Positions 8,198 through 17,332 of a stretch of 64,000 bases of DNA are shown here, piece after piece. The stretch's first letter is position 1, and each line of letters begins with the position of its first letter. The DNA is from Streptomyces sp. NBC_00239 (GTDB lineage: Bacteria > Actinomycetota > Actinomycetes > Streptomycetales > Streptomycetaceae). The notes beneath the pieces are model-generated. The model made no database searches, was not told the DNA's origin, and was given only the letters and a program-made list of their open reading frames with translations. The position numbers were made by a program, and so were the translations under genes. Location of the stretch: positions 5,270,001 to 5,334,000 of the forward strand of contig NZ_CP108095.1 in the NCBI RefSeq assembly GCF_036194065.1, read 5' to 3'.

Positions 8198-9628
8198 TCA
8201 GGAAGGCCCGGCGGCTTCGGCATGGCGCAGGGCGAACCACAGCTCCATCCGTACGTCCGGGTCGTCCAGGTCGGCGCCCAGCAGGGCCGCGCAGCGCGCG
8301 ATGCGCTGGCGGACCGTGTTCCGGTGCACGCCGAGCGCGGTCGCCGTACGGTCCCAGCTGCCGTGCTGCGCCAGCCAGGTGCGCAGCGTCTCGGCGAGGT
8401 CCGGCCCGAGCGGCGCCAGCACCGCCGCCGCGTGCGCCCGCGCCTCCGCCCCGTCGACCAGCGCGTCGATCCCGGCCCCCGCGGAGTGCCGGGCCAGCGC
8501 GGTGCGCGCGCCCCTGGCCCGGCGCAGCGCCCGGGCGGCCTGCGCGTCGGCGACGGCCGGCTCCGCCAGCGCCGAGGGCGCGCTCAGCCCCAGCGTCCAG
8601 CCCGGCTGCGGCCCCGGCTCGCCCGCCACGATCAGCCGTACGACCGGCCGGGCCGCCTCGGCGTCCATGAGCGCCGTGCCCAGCGCCGCCGCCAGCGGCG
8701 CCGGATCCCGGACGCCGGCGGGCAGCGCGTGCACCACGGTCCACGGCCCCGGCCCGAGCGCCGCGGCCGCCTCGGCCGGGCTCCCGTCCAGCAGCAGCCG
8801 GGTCAGTGCCGCGCCCTCCGCCCCGGCCCCCGCAGCCCGGGGCGCGGTGAGCAGGGCCAGCAGCACGGCGGCGGCCGAGGCCAGCGCGTGGTCCCCGGGC
8901 GCCCGGGCGGGCGCGGCCAGCGCCAGGACCGCCCCGCGGGCGTCGTCGGCCGGGCGGCCCAGTGCGTACGCCGACAGCTGCCATCCCGCCCGGGTGTCCG
9001 TGGCGGTGGCCGGGCCCGGTGCGGCCGGCCGGCCGGTCAGCGCGTCCAGCGCCGCCGCCACCTCGTCCGGGACCGCCCGCCCGGCCGTGCGCCGGCCGCC
9101 GTCCGGGGCCGTCAGCAGCACGTGCCCGTGCAGGACGGCCGCCAGTCGGGCCAGCACCGCCGGCACCGGGTCCGGCCGGGACGCGGCCGCGGCGAGGGAC
9201 TGCTGTGCCTCCGCCACCCGCCGCAGCTCCCGGGTCCGCGCCTCCGCCATCAGCCGCCAGACGGTCCGCGCCACCGCCGTGAACGGGGTCGGCTGAGGCA
9301 CCTCCAGCAGTGCCAGCCCCTGGCGGGCGCAGGCCGCGACCAGGCCCGCCGGGACCTCCTCGTGCACCGGCGCCACGCCGAACCCCAGCCCCGCCGCCCC
9401 GGCCGCCACCAGCCGCGCCACGTACGCCTCCGGGTCGCCGCCGAGTTCCGCGCCCGCCGTCAGCAGCAGCTCGCCGCCCAGCAGGTACGGGGACGGGTCC
9501 GCCATCTCCGAGGCGTGCACCCCGTGCACGTCGGCGTCGGCCGGGCCGGCCAGCCGGCGCAGCCCCAGCTCGGGCACGGCGAGCAGGGCCGCCAGCGCGA
9601 CCGGGTCCGAGGGAGGCAGCTCCGCCAT
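8198..9628 (-). CDS. PucR family transcriptional regulator
   Basis: A 476-residue regulator. The N-terminal PucR sensor domain (residues ~10-130: LAALLAVPELGLRRL, LLTAG, GFGVAPVHEEVP) precedes a GGDEF-like/linker middle and the C-terminal PucR helix-turn-helix (residues ~420-465: HGSWDRTATALGVHRNTVRQR). ATG 9628 has a GGAG at proper distance; the upstream ATG at 9643 lacks one. Divergent from an agmatinase-family gene 113 bases away and next to a ketoacid decarboxylase-like gene, so it probably senses a nitrogen compound and controls guanidino-compound use. The ligand is not known. Confidence 0.8.
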   Translation of the reverse strand: MAELPPSDPVALAALLAVPELGLRRLAGPADADVHGVHASEMADPSPYLLGGELLLTAGAELGGDPEAYVARLVAAGAAGLGFGVAPVHEEVPAGLVAACARQGLALLEVPQPTPFTAVARTVWRLMAEARTRELRRVAEAQQSLAAAASRPDPVPAVLARLAAVLHGHVLLTAPDGGRRTAGRAVPDEVAAALDALTGRPAAPGPATATDTRAGWQLSAYALGRPADDARGAVLALAAPARAPGDHALASAAAVLLALLTAPRAAGAGAEGAALTRLLLDGSPAEAAAALGPGPWTVVHALPAGVRDPAPLAAALGTALMDAEAARPVVRLIVAGEPGPQPGWTLGLSAPSALAEPAVADAQAARALRRARGARTALARHSAGAGIDALVDGAEARAHAAAVLAPLGPDLAETLRTWLAQHGSWDRTATALGVHRNTVRQRIARCAALLGADLDDPDVRMELWFALRHAEAAGPS

Positions 9629-9741
9629 GGATACTCCGTACATAGAGAAGGGCGTCCAGGGATGAAACGTACACTTCGCGGCGCGCGGCGGCGCGGCCTA
9701 CGCTCGAAGGACCGCACTTCCGACAGAAGGGTCACCACCCC

Positions 9742-10710
9742 ATGAGCACCGAGCAGCAGCCGCGCGGACCCGTCGACTCCTCCCGCATCCCGCGGTACGC
9801 CGGACCGGCCACCTTCGCCCGCCTGCCCCGCCTGGACGAGGTCGGCTCCGCCGACGTCGCCGTGGTCGGTGTGCCCTTCGACTCCGGTGTCTCCTACCGC
9901 CCCGGCGCCCGCTTCGGCGGCAACGCCATCCGCGAGGCCTCCCGCCTGCTGCGCCCGTACAACCCGGCCCAGGACGCCTCCCCCTTCGCCCTGGCGCAGG
10001 TCGCGGACGCCGGCGACATCGCGGTGAACCCCTTCAACATCAACGAGGCCGTCGAGACCGTCGAGGCCGCGGCCGACGAGCTGCTCGGCGCCGGCTCCCG
10101 CCTGATGACCCTCGGCGGCGACCACACCATCGCCCTGCCGCTGCTGCGCTCGGTCGCCAAGAAGCACGGCCCGGTCGCGCTCCTGCACTTCGACGCGCAC
10201 CTCGACACCTGGGACACCTACTTCGGCGCCGAGTACACGCACGGCACGCCGTTCCGCCGCGCGGTGGAAGAGGGCATCCTCGACACCGAGGCGCTCTCCC
10301 ACGTCGGCACCCGCGGCCCGCTCTACGGCAAGCAGGACCTCGACGACGACGCCAAGATGGGCTTCGGCATCGTCACCTCCGCGGACGTCTACCGCCGCGG
10401 CGCCGACGAGGTCGCCGACCAGCTGCGCCAGCGCATCGGCGACCGCCCGCTGTACATCTCCATCGACATCGACGTCCTGGACCCGGCGCACGCGCCCGGC
10501 ACCGGCACGCCCGAGGCGGGCGGCATGACCTCCCGCGAGCTGCTGGAGATCATCCGCGGCCTGTCCTCCTGCAACCTCGTCTCCGCGGACGTGGTCGAGG
10601 TCGCTCCGGCGTACGATCACGCCGAGATCACCTCCGTCGCGGCCTCGCACACCGCGTACGAGCTGACCACGATCATGAGCCGCCAGATCGCCGCGTCCCG
10701 GCAGGGCTGA
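9742..10710 (+). CDS. speB: Agmatinase-family ureohydrolase (agmatinase or guanidinobutyrase)
   Basis: A 322-residue manganese enzyme that releases urea from a guanidino substrate. All metal-binding motifs are present: GGDHTIALP (~residues 127-135), HFDAHLDTW (~149-157) and [18 protein letters not shown] (~240-257). Family members include agmatinase, guanidinobutyrase and guanidinopropionase, which sequence alone rarely separates. The next gene, 97 bases on, is a TPP-dependent decarboxylase like AruI; together they would convert 2-ketoarginine to 4-guanidinobutyraldehyde and later 4-guanidinobutyrate to GABA plus urea. Under that reading guanidinobutyrase is more likely than agmatinase. Confidence 0.85.
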   Translation: MSTEQQPRGPVDSSRIPRYAGPATFARLPRLDEVGSADVAVVGVPFDSGVSYRPGARFGGNAIREASRLLRPYNPAQDASPFALAQVADAGDIAVNPFNINEAVETVEAAADELLGAGSRLMTLGGDHTIALPLLRSVAKKHGPVALLHFDAHLDTWDTYFGAEYTHGTPFRRAVEEGILDTEALSHVGTRGPLYGKQDLDDDAKMGFGIVTSADVYRRGADEVADQLRQRIGDRPLYISIDIDVLDPAHAPGTGTPEAGGMTSRELLEIIRGLSSCNLVSADVVEVAPAYDHAEITSVAASHTAYELTTIMSRQIAASRQG

Positions 10711-10807
10711 GCACAGGACCGGTGACCACCGGGCCGCTGAGCAGGGCCGCCGGGCACGGCGCGGCGGCGCACGGCAGGCACCACCCGCACGAAGGGCGCG
10801 TACGAGC

Positions 10808-12493
10808 GTGACGCACGACCACGACCTGGTTCTCCGTCCCACCGAGGCACAGACGGCCGCCGCACTGGCGCCGCCGCCGGGCCGCACGGGCGGGGACCTG
10901 GTCGTGGAGACCCTCCGCAGCCTGGGCGCCACCACCGTCTTCGGGCTGCCGGGCCAGCACGCGCTCGGCGTCTTCGACGCGGTCGGGCGCTCCGACCTGC
11001 GGCTGATCGGGCTCCGGGTGGAGAACAACGCGGGCTTCGCCGCCGACGCCTACGGCCGCATCACCGGCGAGGCGGCCCCGCTGTTCCTCTCCACCGGGCC
11101 CGGCGCGCTCACCTCGCTGGCCGCCCTCCAGGAAGCGGCCGCCGCCTCCGCCCCGGTGGTCGCCATCTCCTCCCAGGTCCCGAGCGCGGGCCTGGGCGGC
11201 GGCCGCCGCGGCCACCTGCACGAGCTGCGCGACCAGGCCGCGTCCTTCCGCGACGTGGTCAAGTCCGTCCACCTCGCCCGCAGCCAGTCCCAGATCCCCT
11301 CCGCGATCGCGGCGGCCTGGGAATCGGCGCTGACCGCCCCGCACGGCCCGGTGTGGGTGGAGATCCCCGAGGACGTGCTCCGCGCCGAGACCGTGATCCC
11401 GCAGGTCACCGGCGTGGACGCGACCCCGCACGAGCTCGCCCCGCGGCCCGAGCTGACCGCGGTCGCGGCCCACTGGCTGGAGAACGCGGCCCGCCCGGTG
11501 ATCATCGCGGGCGGAGGCGTCGTACGTGCCGACGCCTCCGGCAAGCTGAAGCAGCTCGCGGAACGCCTGAACGCGCCCGTCGTCACCACCTTCGGCGGCA
11601 AGGGTGCCTTCCCCTGGACCCACCCGCTCTCCCTCCAGTCCTGGCTGGAGGACCGCCACATGACCGACTTCCTGGAGGACGCGGACGTCCTCCTCGTCGT
11701 CGGCTCGGGCCTCGGCGAGCTGTCCTCGAACTACCACACGTTCCTGCCCGGCGGCCGGGTGATCCAGATCGAGGCCGACCTCGGCAAGCTGGAGTCCAAC
11801 CACCCCGCCCTCGGCATCCACGCCGACGCCCGGCTCGCCCTCCAGGCGCTGCTGGAGACCGTCGCCGAGCGCCCCGACCCGAAGGCCCCGGAGCGGGTAC
11901 GGGACGTCCTCGCGGAGATCCGGGCCCGGCTGGCCGGCCAGGACCTCGCCCTGGAGCAGTCCCTCCTCGACGCGATCCGCGCCGCCCTGCCGCCCCGCTC
12001 CCCGTCCTTCTGGGACATGACGATCCTCGGCTACTGGGCCTGGTCCGCCTTCGACGCCCGGCACCCGAACACCATGCACTCCGCCCAGGGCGCCGGCGGC
12101 CTCGGCTACGCCTTCCCCGCCGCCCTCGGCGCGGCCGTCGCCGAACCCGGCACCCCCGTCCTCGCCGTCTCCGGCGACGGCGGCTCGATGTACTCCGTCG
12201 CCGAGCTGGCCACCGCCCGCCAGCACGACCTGGACGTCACCTGGCTGATCGTCGACGACGGCGGCTACGGCATCCTGCGCGCGTACATGAGCGACTCCTT
12301 CGACGGCCGCACCGCCGGCACCGAGCTGACCCGCCCCGACTTCGTCGCCCTCGCCGAGTCCTTCGGCGTCCCGGCGGCGACCACCAGCCCCGAGAACCTG
12401 CGCGCCGACCTCGCCCGGGCGCTCAAGACCCCGGGGCCCTCGGTGCTGGTGCTGCCCGCCGTCCTGAAGATGTTCGCCCCGACGCACACGTAG
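10808..12493 (+). CDS. TPP-dependent enzyme, acetolactate synthase / 2-ketoarginine decarboxylase-like
   Basis: A 561-residue three-domain ThDP enzyme. The N-terminal PYR domain has the catalytic Glu in RVENNAGFAADAYGRITGE and FLSTGPGALTS; the central FAD-type Rossmann domain spans ~residues 215-350; the C-terminal PP domain has the ThDP motif VSGDGGSMYSVAELATARQ. It resembles catabolic acetolactate synthase-like enzymes rather than IlvB: no IlvN small subunit follows and the setting is guanidino-compound catabolism. The best hypothesis is 2-ketoarginine decarboxylase (AruI type) working with the upstream ureohydrolase. The substrate assignment is inference. Confidence 0.75.
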   Translation: MTHDHDLVLRPTEAQTAAALAPPPGRTGGDLVVETLRSLGATTVFGLPGQHALGVFDAVGRSDLRLIGLRVENNAGFAADAYGRITGEAAPLFLSTGPGALTSLAALQEAAAASAPVVAISSQVPSAGLGGGRRGHLHELRDQAASFRDVVKSVHLARSQSQIPSAIAAAWESALTAPHGPVWVEIPEDVLRAETVIPQVTGVDATPHELAPRPELTAVAAHWLENAARPVIIAGGGVVRADASGKLKQLAERLNAPVVTTFGGKGAFPWTHPLSLQSWLEDRHMTDFLEDADVLLVVGSGLGELSSNYHTFLPGGRVIQIEADLGKLESNHPALGIHADARLALQALLETVAERPDPKAPERVRDVLAEIRARLAGQDLALEQSLLDAIRAALPPRSPSFWDMTILGYWAWSAFDARHPNTMHSAQGAGGLGYAFPAALGAAVAEPGTPVLAVSGDGGSMYSVAELATARQHDLDVTWLIVDDGGYGILRAYMSDSFDGRTAGTELTRPDFVALAESFGVPAATTSPENLRADLARALKTPGPSVLVLPAVLKMFAPTHT

Positions 12494-12664
12494 CCGGCCC
12501 CGGCCGCGGCCACTCCTTCGCGGCCCGGCCCGCACCCCGTCCACAGGCCCGCCCGCACCTGCCCCGGTCGCCCCCGCCGATCCCGCGGATTGTTGCCGCG
12601 GGATGAAATCGGCAGCTCCGCGCGTTGGGCCTTCCGGCAGAACAGGACGAACGGGGAGGCTCAC

Positions 12665-15600
12665 GTGGCGGTGGCGGACACAGCCGGGCAACAGGGATGG
12701 GCCAGGCGACTGGCCGCGTACACCTGGCGGTACCGGCTCAACGTGCTGCTGGCACTCGGCTCCTCACTGGCCGGCATGGCCGTGATGGCCCTCGTGCCGC
12801 TCGTCACCAAGGTGATCATCGACGACGTCATAGGCGACCGCAGCAAGCCGATGGGCCCCTGGGCGGGGATGCTCATAGGCGCGGCGGTCCTCGTGTACGT
12901 GATGACGTACATCCGCCGGTACTACGGCGGCCGCCTCGCCCTCGACGTCCAGCACGACCTGCGCACCGACATGTACGCGACCATCGCGCGGCTCGACGGC
13001 CGACGCCAGGACGAGCTGTCCACCGGGCAGGTCGTCGGCCGGGCCACCAGCGACCTCCAGCTGATCCAGGGCCTCCTCTTCATGCTCCCGATGACCATCG
13101 GGAACTTCCTCCTGTTCGGCATATCCCTGGCGATCATGCTGTGGCTCTCGCCGCTGCTCACCCTGGTCGCCCTCGCCATGGCCCCCGCCCTCTGGTTCAT
13201 CGCCAAGCGCAGCCGGATCAAGCTCTTCCCCGCCACCTGGTACGCCCAGGGCCAGGCCGCGGCCGTCGCCGGCGTCGTCGACGGCGCCGTCACCGGCGTC
13301 CGCGTCGTCAAGGGCTTCGGACAGGAGGAACAGGAGACCGGCAAGCTCCGCGAGGCCGGCCGCCGGCTCTTCGCCGGACGGCTGCGCACCATCCGCCTGA
13401 ACTCCCGCTACACCCCCGCACTGCAGGCCGTCCCCGCCCTCGGCCAGGTCGCGATGCTCGGCCTCGGCGGCTGGATGGCCACCCGCGGCCAGGTCACCCT
13501 CGGCACCTTCGTCGCCTTCTCCACCTACCTCGCCCAGCTCGTCGGCCCGGTCCGGATGCTGGCCATGGTGCTCACCGTCGGCCAGCAGGCCCGGGCCGGC
13601 GTGGAACGCGTCCTGGAGCTCGTCGACACCGAGCCCGCCATCGCCGACGGCACCCGCGAACTGCCCGCCGACGCCCCCGCCACCGTCGAGTTCGACAACG
13701 TCACCTTCGGCTACGCCCGGCCGGACGGCGAGACCTCCGCGGCCGACGGCGGCTCCGGCGACGGCTCCGGCAGCTCCGGCAACGGCCCGGCGGGCGGCTC
13801 CCCGGCGGTCCGGCCGGTCCTGGACGGCTTCTCGCTCAGCATCGCCGCCGGCGAGACCGTCGCCCTGGTCGGCGCCTCCGGCAGCGGCAAGTCCACCCTC
13901 TCGCTGCTCCTGCCCCGCTTCTACGACGTCACCGGCGGCGCGGTCCGGATCGGCGGCCACGACGTGCGCGAACTGACCCACGACTCGCTGCGCGCCGCCA
14001 TCGGCCTGGTCCCCGAGGACAGCTTCCTCTTCTCCGACACCGTCCGCGCCAACCTCGCGTACGGCCGCCCCGACGCCACCGACGACGAGATCCGGGCCGC
14101 CGCCCGCGCCGCCCAGGCGGACGGCTTCATCGAGGCCCTGCCCGCCGGCTACGACACCAAGGTCGGCGAACACGGCCTCACCCTCTCCGGCGGCCAGCGC
14201 CAGCGCCTCGCGCTCGCCCGCGCCCTGCTCACCGACCCCCGGCTGCTGCTCCTCGACGACGCCACCTCCGCCGTCGACGCCCGGATCGAACACGAGATCC
14301 ACGAGGCGCTGCGCGCCGTCATGGCCGGCCGCACCACCCTGCTGATCGCCCACCGCCGCTCCACGCTCGCGCTGGCCGACCGGATCGCGGTCCTCGACCG
14401 CGGCCGGCTCTCCGACGTGGGCACCCACGAGGAGCTGGAACGCCGCTCCGCGCTCTACCGCAGGCTGCTCACCGACCCCGACGCGCTGGCCGCCGGCTCC
14501 CCGCGGGTGCCGGAATCCGACGCCGAGGTCATCGCAGACCTGGAGCGGGACCTGGAGGACCTGGAGATCGAGGCGGAAATCGACGCCGAGCCGGTCAACG
14601 CCAAGCGGCGGGTCGCGGACGGGGTCACCCCCGAGCTGTGGCGCCGGCCCGGCGAAGCCGCCCCGGCCTCTTCCTCTGCCTCCGGTTCCGGTTCCGGTTC
14701 CGCTTCCGGCTCCGCTCCGGGTTCCGCTTCCGGTGGTGCGGGAGCCGCCCCGGCGGGCGGAGCCCCCGGGACGCCCGGCGCCGCGTCGACGGCCGCCGCC
14801 GTCGCCGGCATGCCCGCCACCCCCGAGCTGCTCGCCCAGGTCGCCGCGCTGCCGCCGGCCGACGACACCCCCGGCATCGACGAGGACCGGGCCGCGGCCG
14901 CGGAGGAGAGCTACGGCCTGCGCCGCCTGCTGCGCGGCTTCTGGGCCCCGCTCGCGGTCAGCCTCGGCCTGGTCGCCGTGGACGCGGGCGCCGGCCTGCT
15001 GCTGCCGATCCTGATCCGGCACGGCATCGACGAGGGCGTCCAGCAGCTCGCCCTGGGCGCCGTGTGGGCCGCGGCCGGACTCGCGCTGGCCGTCGTCATG
15101 GCCCAGTGGGCCGCCCAGTTCGCCGAGACCCGGATGACCGGCCGCACCGGCGAGCGGGTCCTGTACGCCCTGCGCGTCAAGATCTTCGCCCAGTTGCAGC
15201 GCCTCGGCCTCGACTACTACGAGCGCGAGCTGACCGGCCGGATCATGACCCGGATGACCACCGACGTGGACGCGCTCAGCACCTTCCTGCAGACCGGCCT
15301 GGTCACCGCCGTCGTCTCCGTCTTCACCTTCTTCGGCATCCTGATCGCACTGCTCGTCCTCGACGTGGAGCTCGCGCTCATCGTCTTCGCGACCCTGCCG
15401 CTGCTGGTCATCGGCACCATCGTGTTCCGCCGCAAGTCCGTCCGGGCGTACGAGCTGGCCCGGGACCGGGTCAGCGTCGTCAACGCCGACCTCCAGGAGT
15501 CCGTGGCGGGCCTGCGCATCGTGCAGGCCTTCCGCCGCGAGCACGCGGGCGCCGCCCGGTTCGCGGAGCGCAGCGACGGCTACCGGGAGGCCCGGGTCCG

Positions 15601-16669
15601 CGGACAGTGGCTGATATCCGTGTACTTCCCGTTCGTCCAGCTGCTGGCGTCCGGCGCCGCCGCCGCGGTGCTGATCGTCGGTGCCGGCCGGGTCGAGGCC
15701 GGCACCCTGACCACCGGCGCGCTGGTGGCCTACCTCCTCTACATCGACCTGTTCTTCGCCCCCGTGCAGCAGCTCTCCCAGGTGTTCGACGGCTACCAGC
15801 AGGCGACCGTCTCGCTGGGCCGGATGCAGGAGCTGCTGCGCGAGCCCACCAGCACCCCGGCCGCCGAGCGGCCCCGCGCGGTGACCGCCCTACGCGGCGA
15901 CATCGCCTTCGAGGACGTCCACTTCGCGTACGGGACGGCGGAGGAGCGCGGCGAGAAGGGGGAAGCCCTCTCGGGCATCGACCTGCGGATCCCGGCGGGC
16001 CAGACCGTCGCCTTCGTCGGCGAGACCGGCGCCGGCAAGTCCACCCTCGTCAAGCTGGTCGCCCGGTTCTACGACCCGACCGGCGGCCGGGTCACCGCCG
16101 ACGGCACCGACCTGCGCGAGCTGGACCTCACCGGCTACCGGCACCGCCTCGGCGTCGTACCGCAGGAGCCGTACCTCTTCCCCGGGACCGTGCGCGACGC
16201 GATCGCGTACGGGCGGGCGGACGCGACGGACGCAGAGGTGGAGGCGGCGGCCCGCGCGGTCGGCGCCCACGAGATGATCGCCACCCTCGAAGGCGGCTAC
16301 CTGCACACGGTGGCCGAGCGGGGCCGCAACCTCTCGGCTGGCCAGCGCCAGCTGATCGCGCTGGCCCGCGCCGAGCTCGTCGACCCCGACGTGCTGCTCC
16401 TCGACGAGGCCACCGCCGCCCTCGACCTGGCCACCGAGGCCCTGGTCAACCAGGCCACCGACCGGCTCGCGGGCAAGCGCACCACCCTCGTGGTCGCCCA
16501 CCGCCTGACCACCGCGGCCCGCGCCGACCGGGTGGTGGTCATGGACCGCGGCCGGGTCGTCGAGGACGGTACGCACGCCGAACTCCTCGCGCTGGGCGGC
16601 CGGTACGCGCAGCTGTGGCAGACCTTCATCGGCAGCGTGGGCGAGGACGAGCGGGCCACGGCGGCCTGA
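12665..16669 (+). CDS. Fused double ABC exporter (TMD-NBD-TMD-NBD)
   Basis: A 1334-residue full transporter made of two type IV ABC exporter halves in one chain. GTG 12665 has a strong GGGGAGG 5 bases upstream. First half: six membrane segments (~residues 20-300), Walker A GASGSGKST (~402), LSGGQ (~507), Walker B LLLLDDATSAVD (~529). A Ser/Gly repeat linker (~670-720) leads to the second half with six more segments, Walker A GETGAGKST (~1119), signature LSAGQ (~1224) and Walker B LLLDEATAALD (~1245). NBD1 has Asp in place of the catalytic Glu and NBD2 has an altered signature, so one composite ATP site is probably degenerate. The family exports lipids or drugs; the substrate is unknown. Confidence 0.85.
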   Translation: MAVADTAGQQGWARRLAAYTWRYRLNVLLALGSSLAGMAVMALVPLVTKVIIDDVIGDRSKPMGPWAGMLIGAAVLVYVMTYIRRYYGGRLALDVQHDLRTDMYATIARLDGRRQDELSTGQVVGRATSDLQLIQGLLFMLPMTIGNFLLFGISLAIMLWLSPLLTLVALAMAPALWFIAKRSRIKLFPATWYAQGQAAAVAGVVDGAVTGVRVVKGFGQEEQETGKLREAGRRLFAGRLRTIRLNSRYTPALQAVPALGQVAMLGLGGWMATRGQVTLGTFVAFSTYLAQLVGPVRMLAMVLTVGQQARAGVERVLELVDTEPAIADGTRELPADAPATVEFDNVTFGYARPDGETSAADGGSGDGSGSSGNGPAGGSPAVRPVLDGFSLSIAAGETVALVGASGSGKSTLSLLLPRFYDVTGGAVRIGGHDVRELTHDSLRAAIGLVPEDSFLFSDTVRANLAYGRPDATDDEIRAAARAAQADGFIEALPAGYDTKVGEHGLTLSGGQRQRLALARALLTDPRLLLLDDATSAVDARIEHEIHEALRAVMAGRTTLLIAHRRSTLALADRIAVLDRGRLSDVGTHEELERRSALYRRLLTDPDALAAGSPRVPESDAEVIADLERDLEDLEIEAEIDAEPVNAKRRVADGVTPELWRRPGEAAPASSSASGSGSGSASGSAPGSASGGAGAAPAGGAPGTPGAASTAAAVAGMPATPELLAQVAALPPADDTPGIDEDRAAAAEESYGLRRLLRGFWAPLAVSLGLVAVDAGAGLLLPILIRHGIDEGVQQLALGAVWAAAGLALAVVMAQWAAQFAETRMTGRTGERVLYALRVKIFAQLQRLGLDYYERELTGRIMTRMTTDVDALSTFLQTGLVTAVVSVFTFFGILIALLVLDVELALIVFATLPLLVIGTIVFRRKSVRAYELARDRVSVVNADLQESVAGLRIVQAFRREHAGAARFAERSDGYREARVRGQWLISVYFPFVQLLASGAAAAVLIVGAGRVEAGTLTTGALVAYLLYIDLFFAPVQQLSQVFDGYQQATVSLGRMQELLREPTSTPAAERPRAVTALRGDIAFEDVHFAYGTAEERGEKGEALSGIDLRIPAGQTVAFVGETGAGKSTLVKLVARFYDPTGGRVTADGTDLRELDLTGYRHRLGVVPQEPYLFPGTVRDAIAYGRADATDAEVEAAARAVGAHEMIATLEGGYLHTVAERGRNLSAGQRQLIALARAELVDPDVLLLDEATAALDLATEALVNQATDRLAGKRTTLVVAHRLTTAARADRVVVMDRGRVVEDGTHAELLALGGRYAQLWQTFIGSVGEDERATAA

Positions 16670-16765
16670 CCCGGCCCGCCCGCCGGGGGCGCCCGCCGGG
16701 GCCCGTGCAACCATCCCGGGCCCCGGCGCGTCGTAGAGGGGTACACATGGCTGAGGGGAACAAAG

Positions 16766-17203
16766 GTGTTCGACACGTGGGGCAGGGGCGGCAGCGTCCG
16801 CGGAGTCCGCAAGGTCCGCACACCGGCACGTCGCGCGGCGGCCCGGATCCTCGGGGTTCTGGCCGTGGGCCTGTTCCTGGCCCTGGGCGCGCTGCCCGCG
16901 ACGTCGGCGCAGGCCGCGTCAGGCTGCGCCGGCCGGCTCGTCAAGACCCTCCCGTTCAGCACCGGTGAGGTGCGCGTGTACAAGACCCGCACCCACGCCT
17001 GCGCGGTGACGCTGCCCAAGCGCACCGGTGTGCGGCAGCAGATGATGGTCAGCATCCAGCCGCGGGGCGGTGTTCCGGTGCGTGACAGCGGCCGGTTCGA
17101 GCGGCTCGCAGGGCCGGTCAGCGTGTCCGCTTTGAGTCGCTGTGTGTTCGTACGCGGCCAGGTCGCATCGGGTTCTGTCGCTTCCGGATGGATTCTCTGC
17201 TGA
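16766..17203 (+). CDS. Small secreted cysteine-containing protein
   Basis: A 145-residue precursor with a twin-basic N-terminus and a hydrophobic signal segment ending AQAAS (cleavage near residue 50). The mature ~93-residue part has four cysteines (SGCAG, HACAV, SRCVF and the final WILC), which suggests two disulfides. GTG 16766 follows GAGGGGA at good spacing. It loosely recalls small spore-associated or secreted actinomycete proteins, but I do not recognise a family. Flanked by the ABC exporter and a secreted peptidase. Confidence 0.6.
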   Translation: MFDTWGRGGSVRGVRKVRTPARRAAARILGVLAVGLFLALGALPATSAQAASGCAGRLVKTLPFSTGEVRVYKTRTHACAVTLPKRTGVRQQMMVSIQPRGGVPVRDSGRFERLAGPVSVSALSRCVFVRGQVASGSVASGWILC

Positions 17204-17332
17204 TTCCGGATACGGGTCAGACCGGTTCCTTTTCCCGCCTCAAGTGACGGACCGGGCCAACCAGGTCTGTTCACGGGCGTGTTGCCCCCGCTAGGTTTCA
17301 CCGCGTTCGCAGTGAATTCAAGGGGAGGGTGC

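Noticed and set aside
10808..12493. Anabolic acetolactate synthase (IlvB)
   Set aside because: No IlvN subunit or ilvC follows, and the setting is guanidino-compound catabolism.
12625..16968. 1447-codon open frame in the +1 frame over the ABC exporter
   Set aside because: Arg/Pro/Gly-rich shadow caused by high third-position GC; the exporter frame has all motifs.
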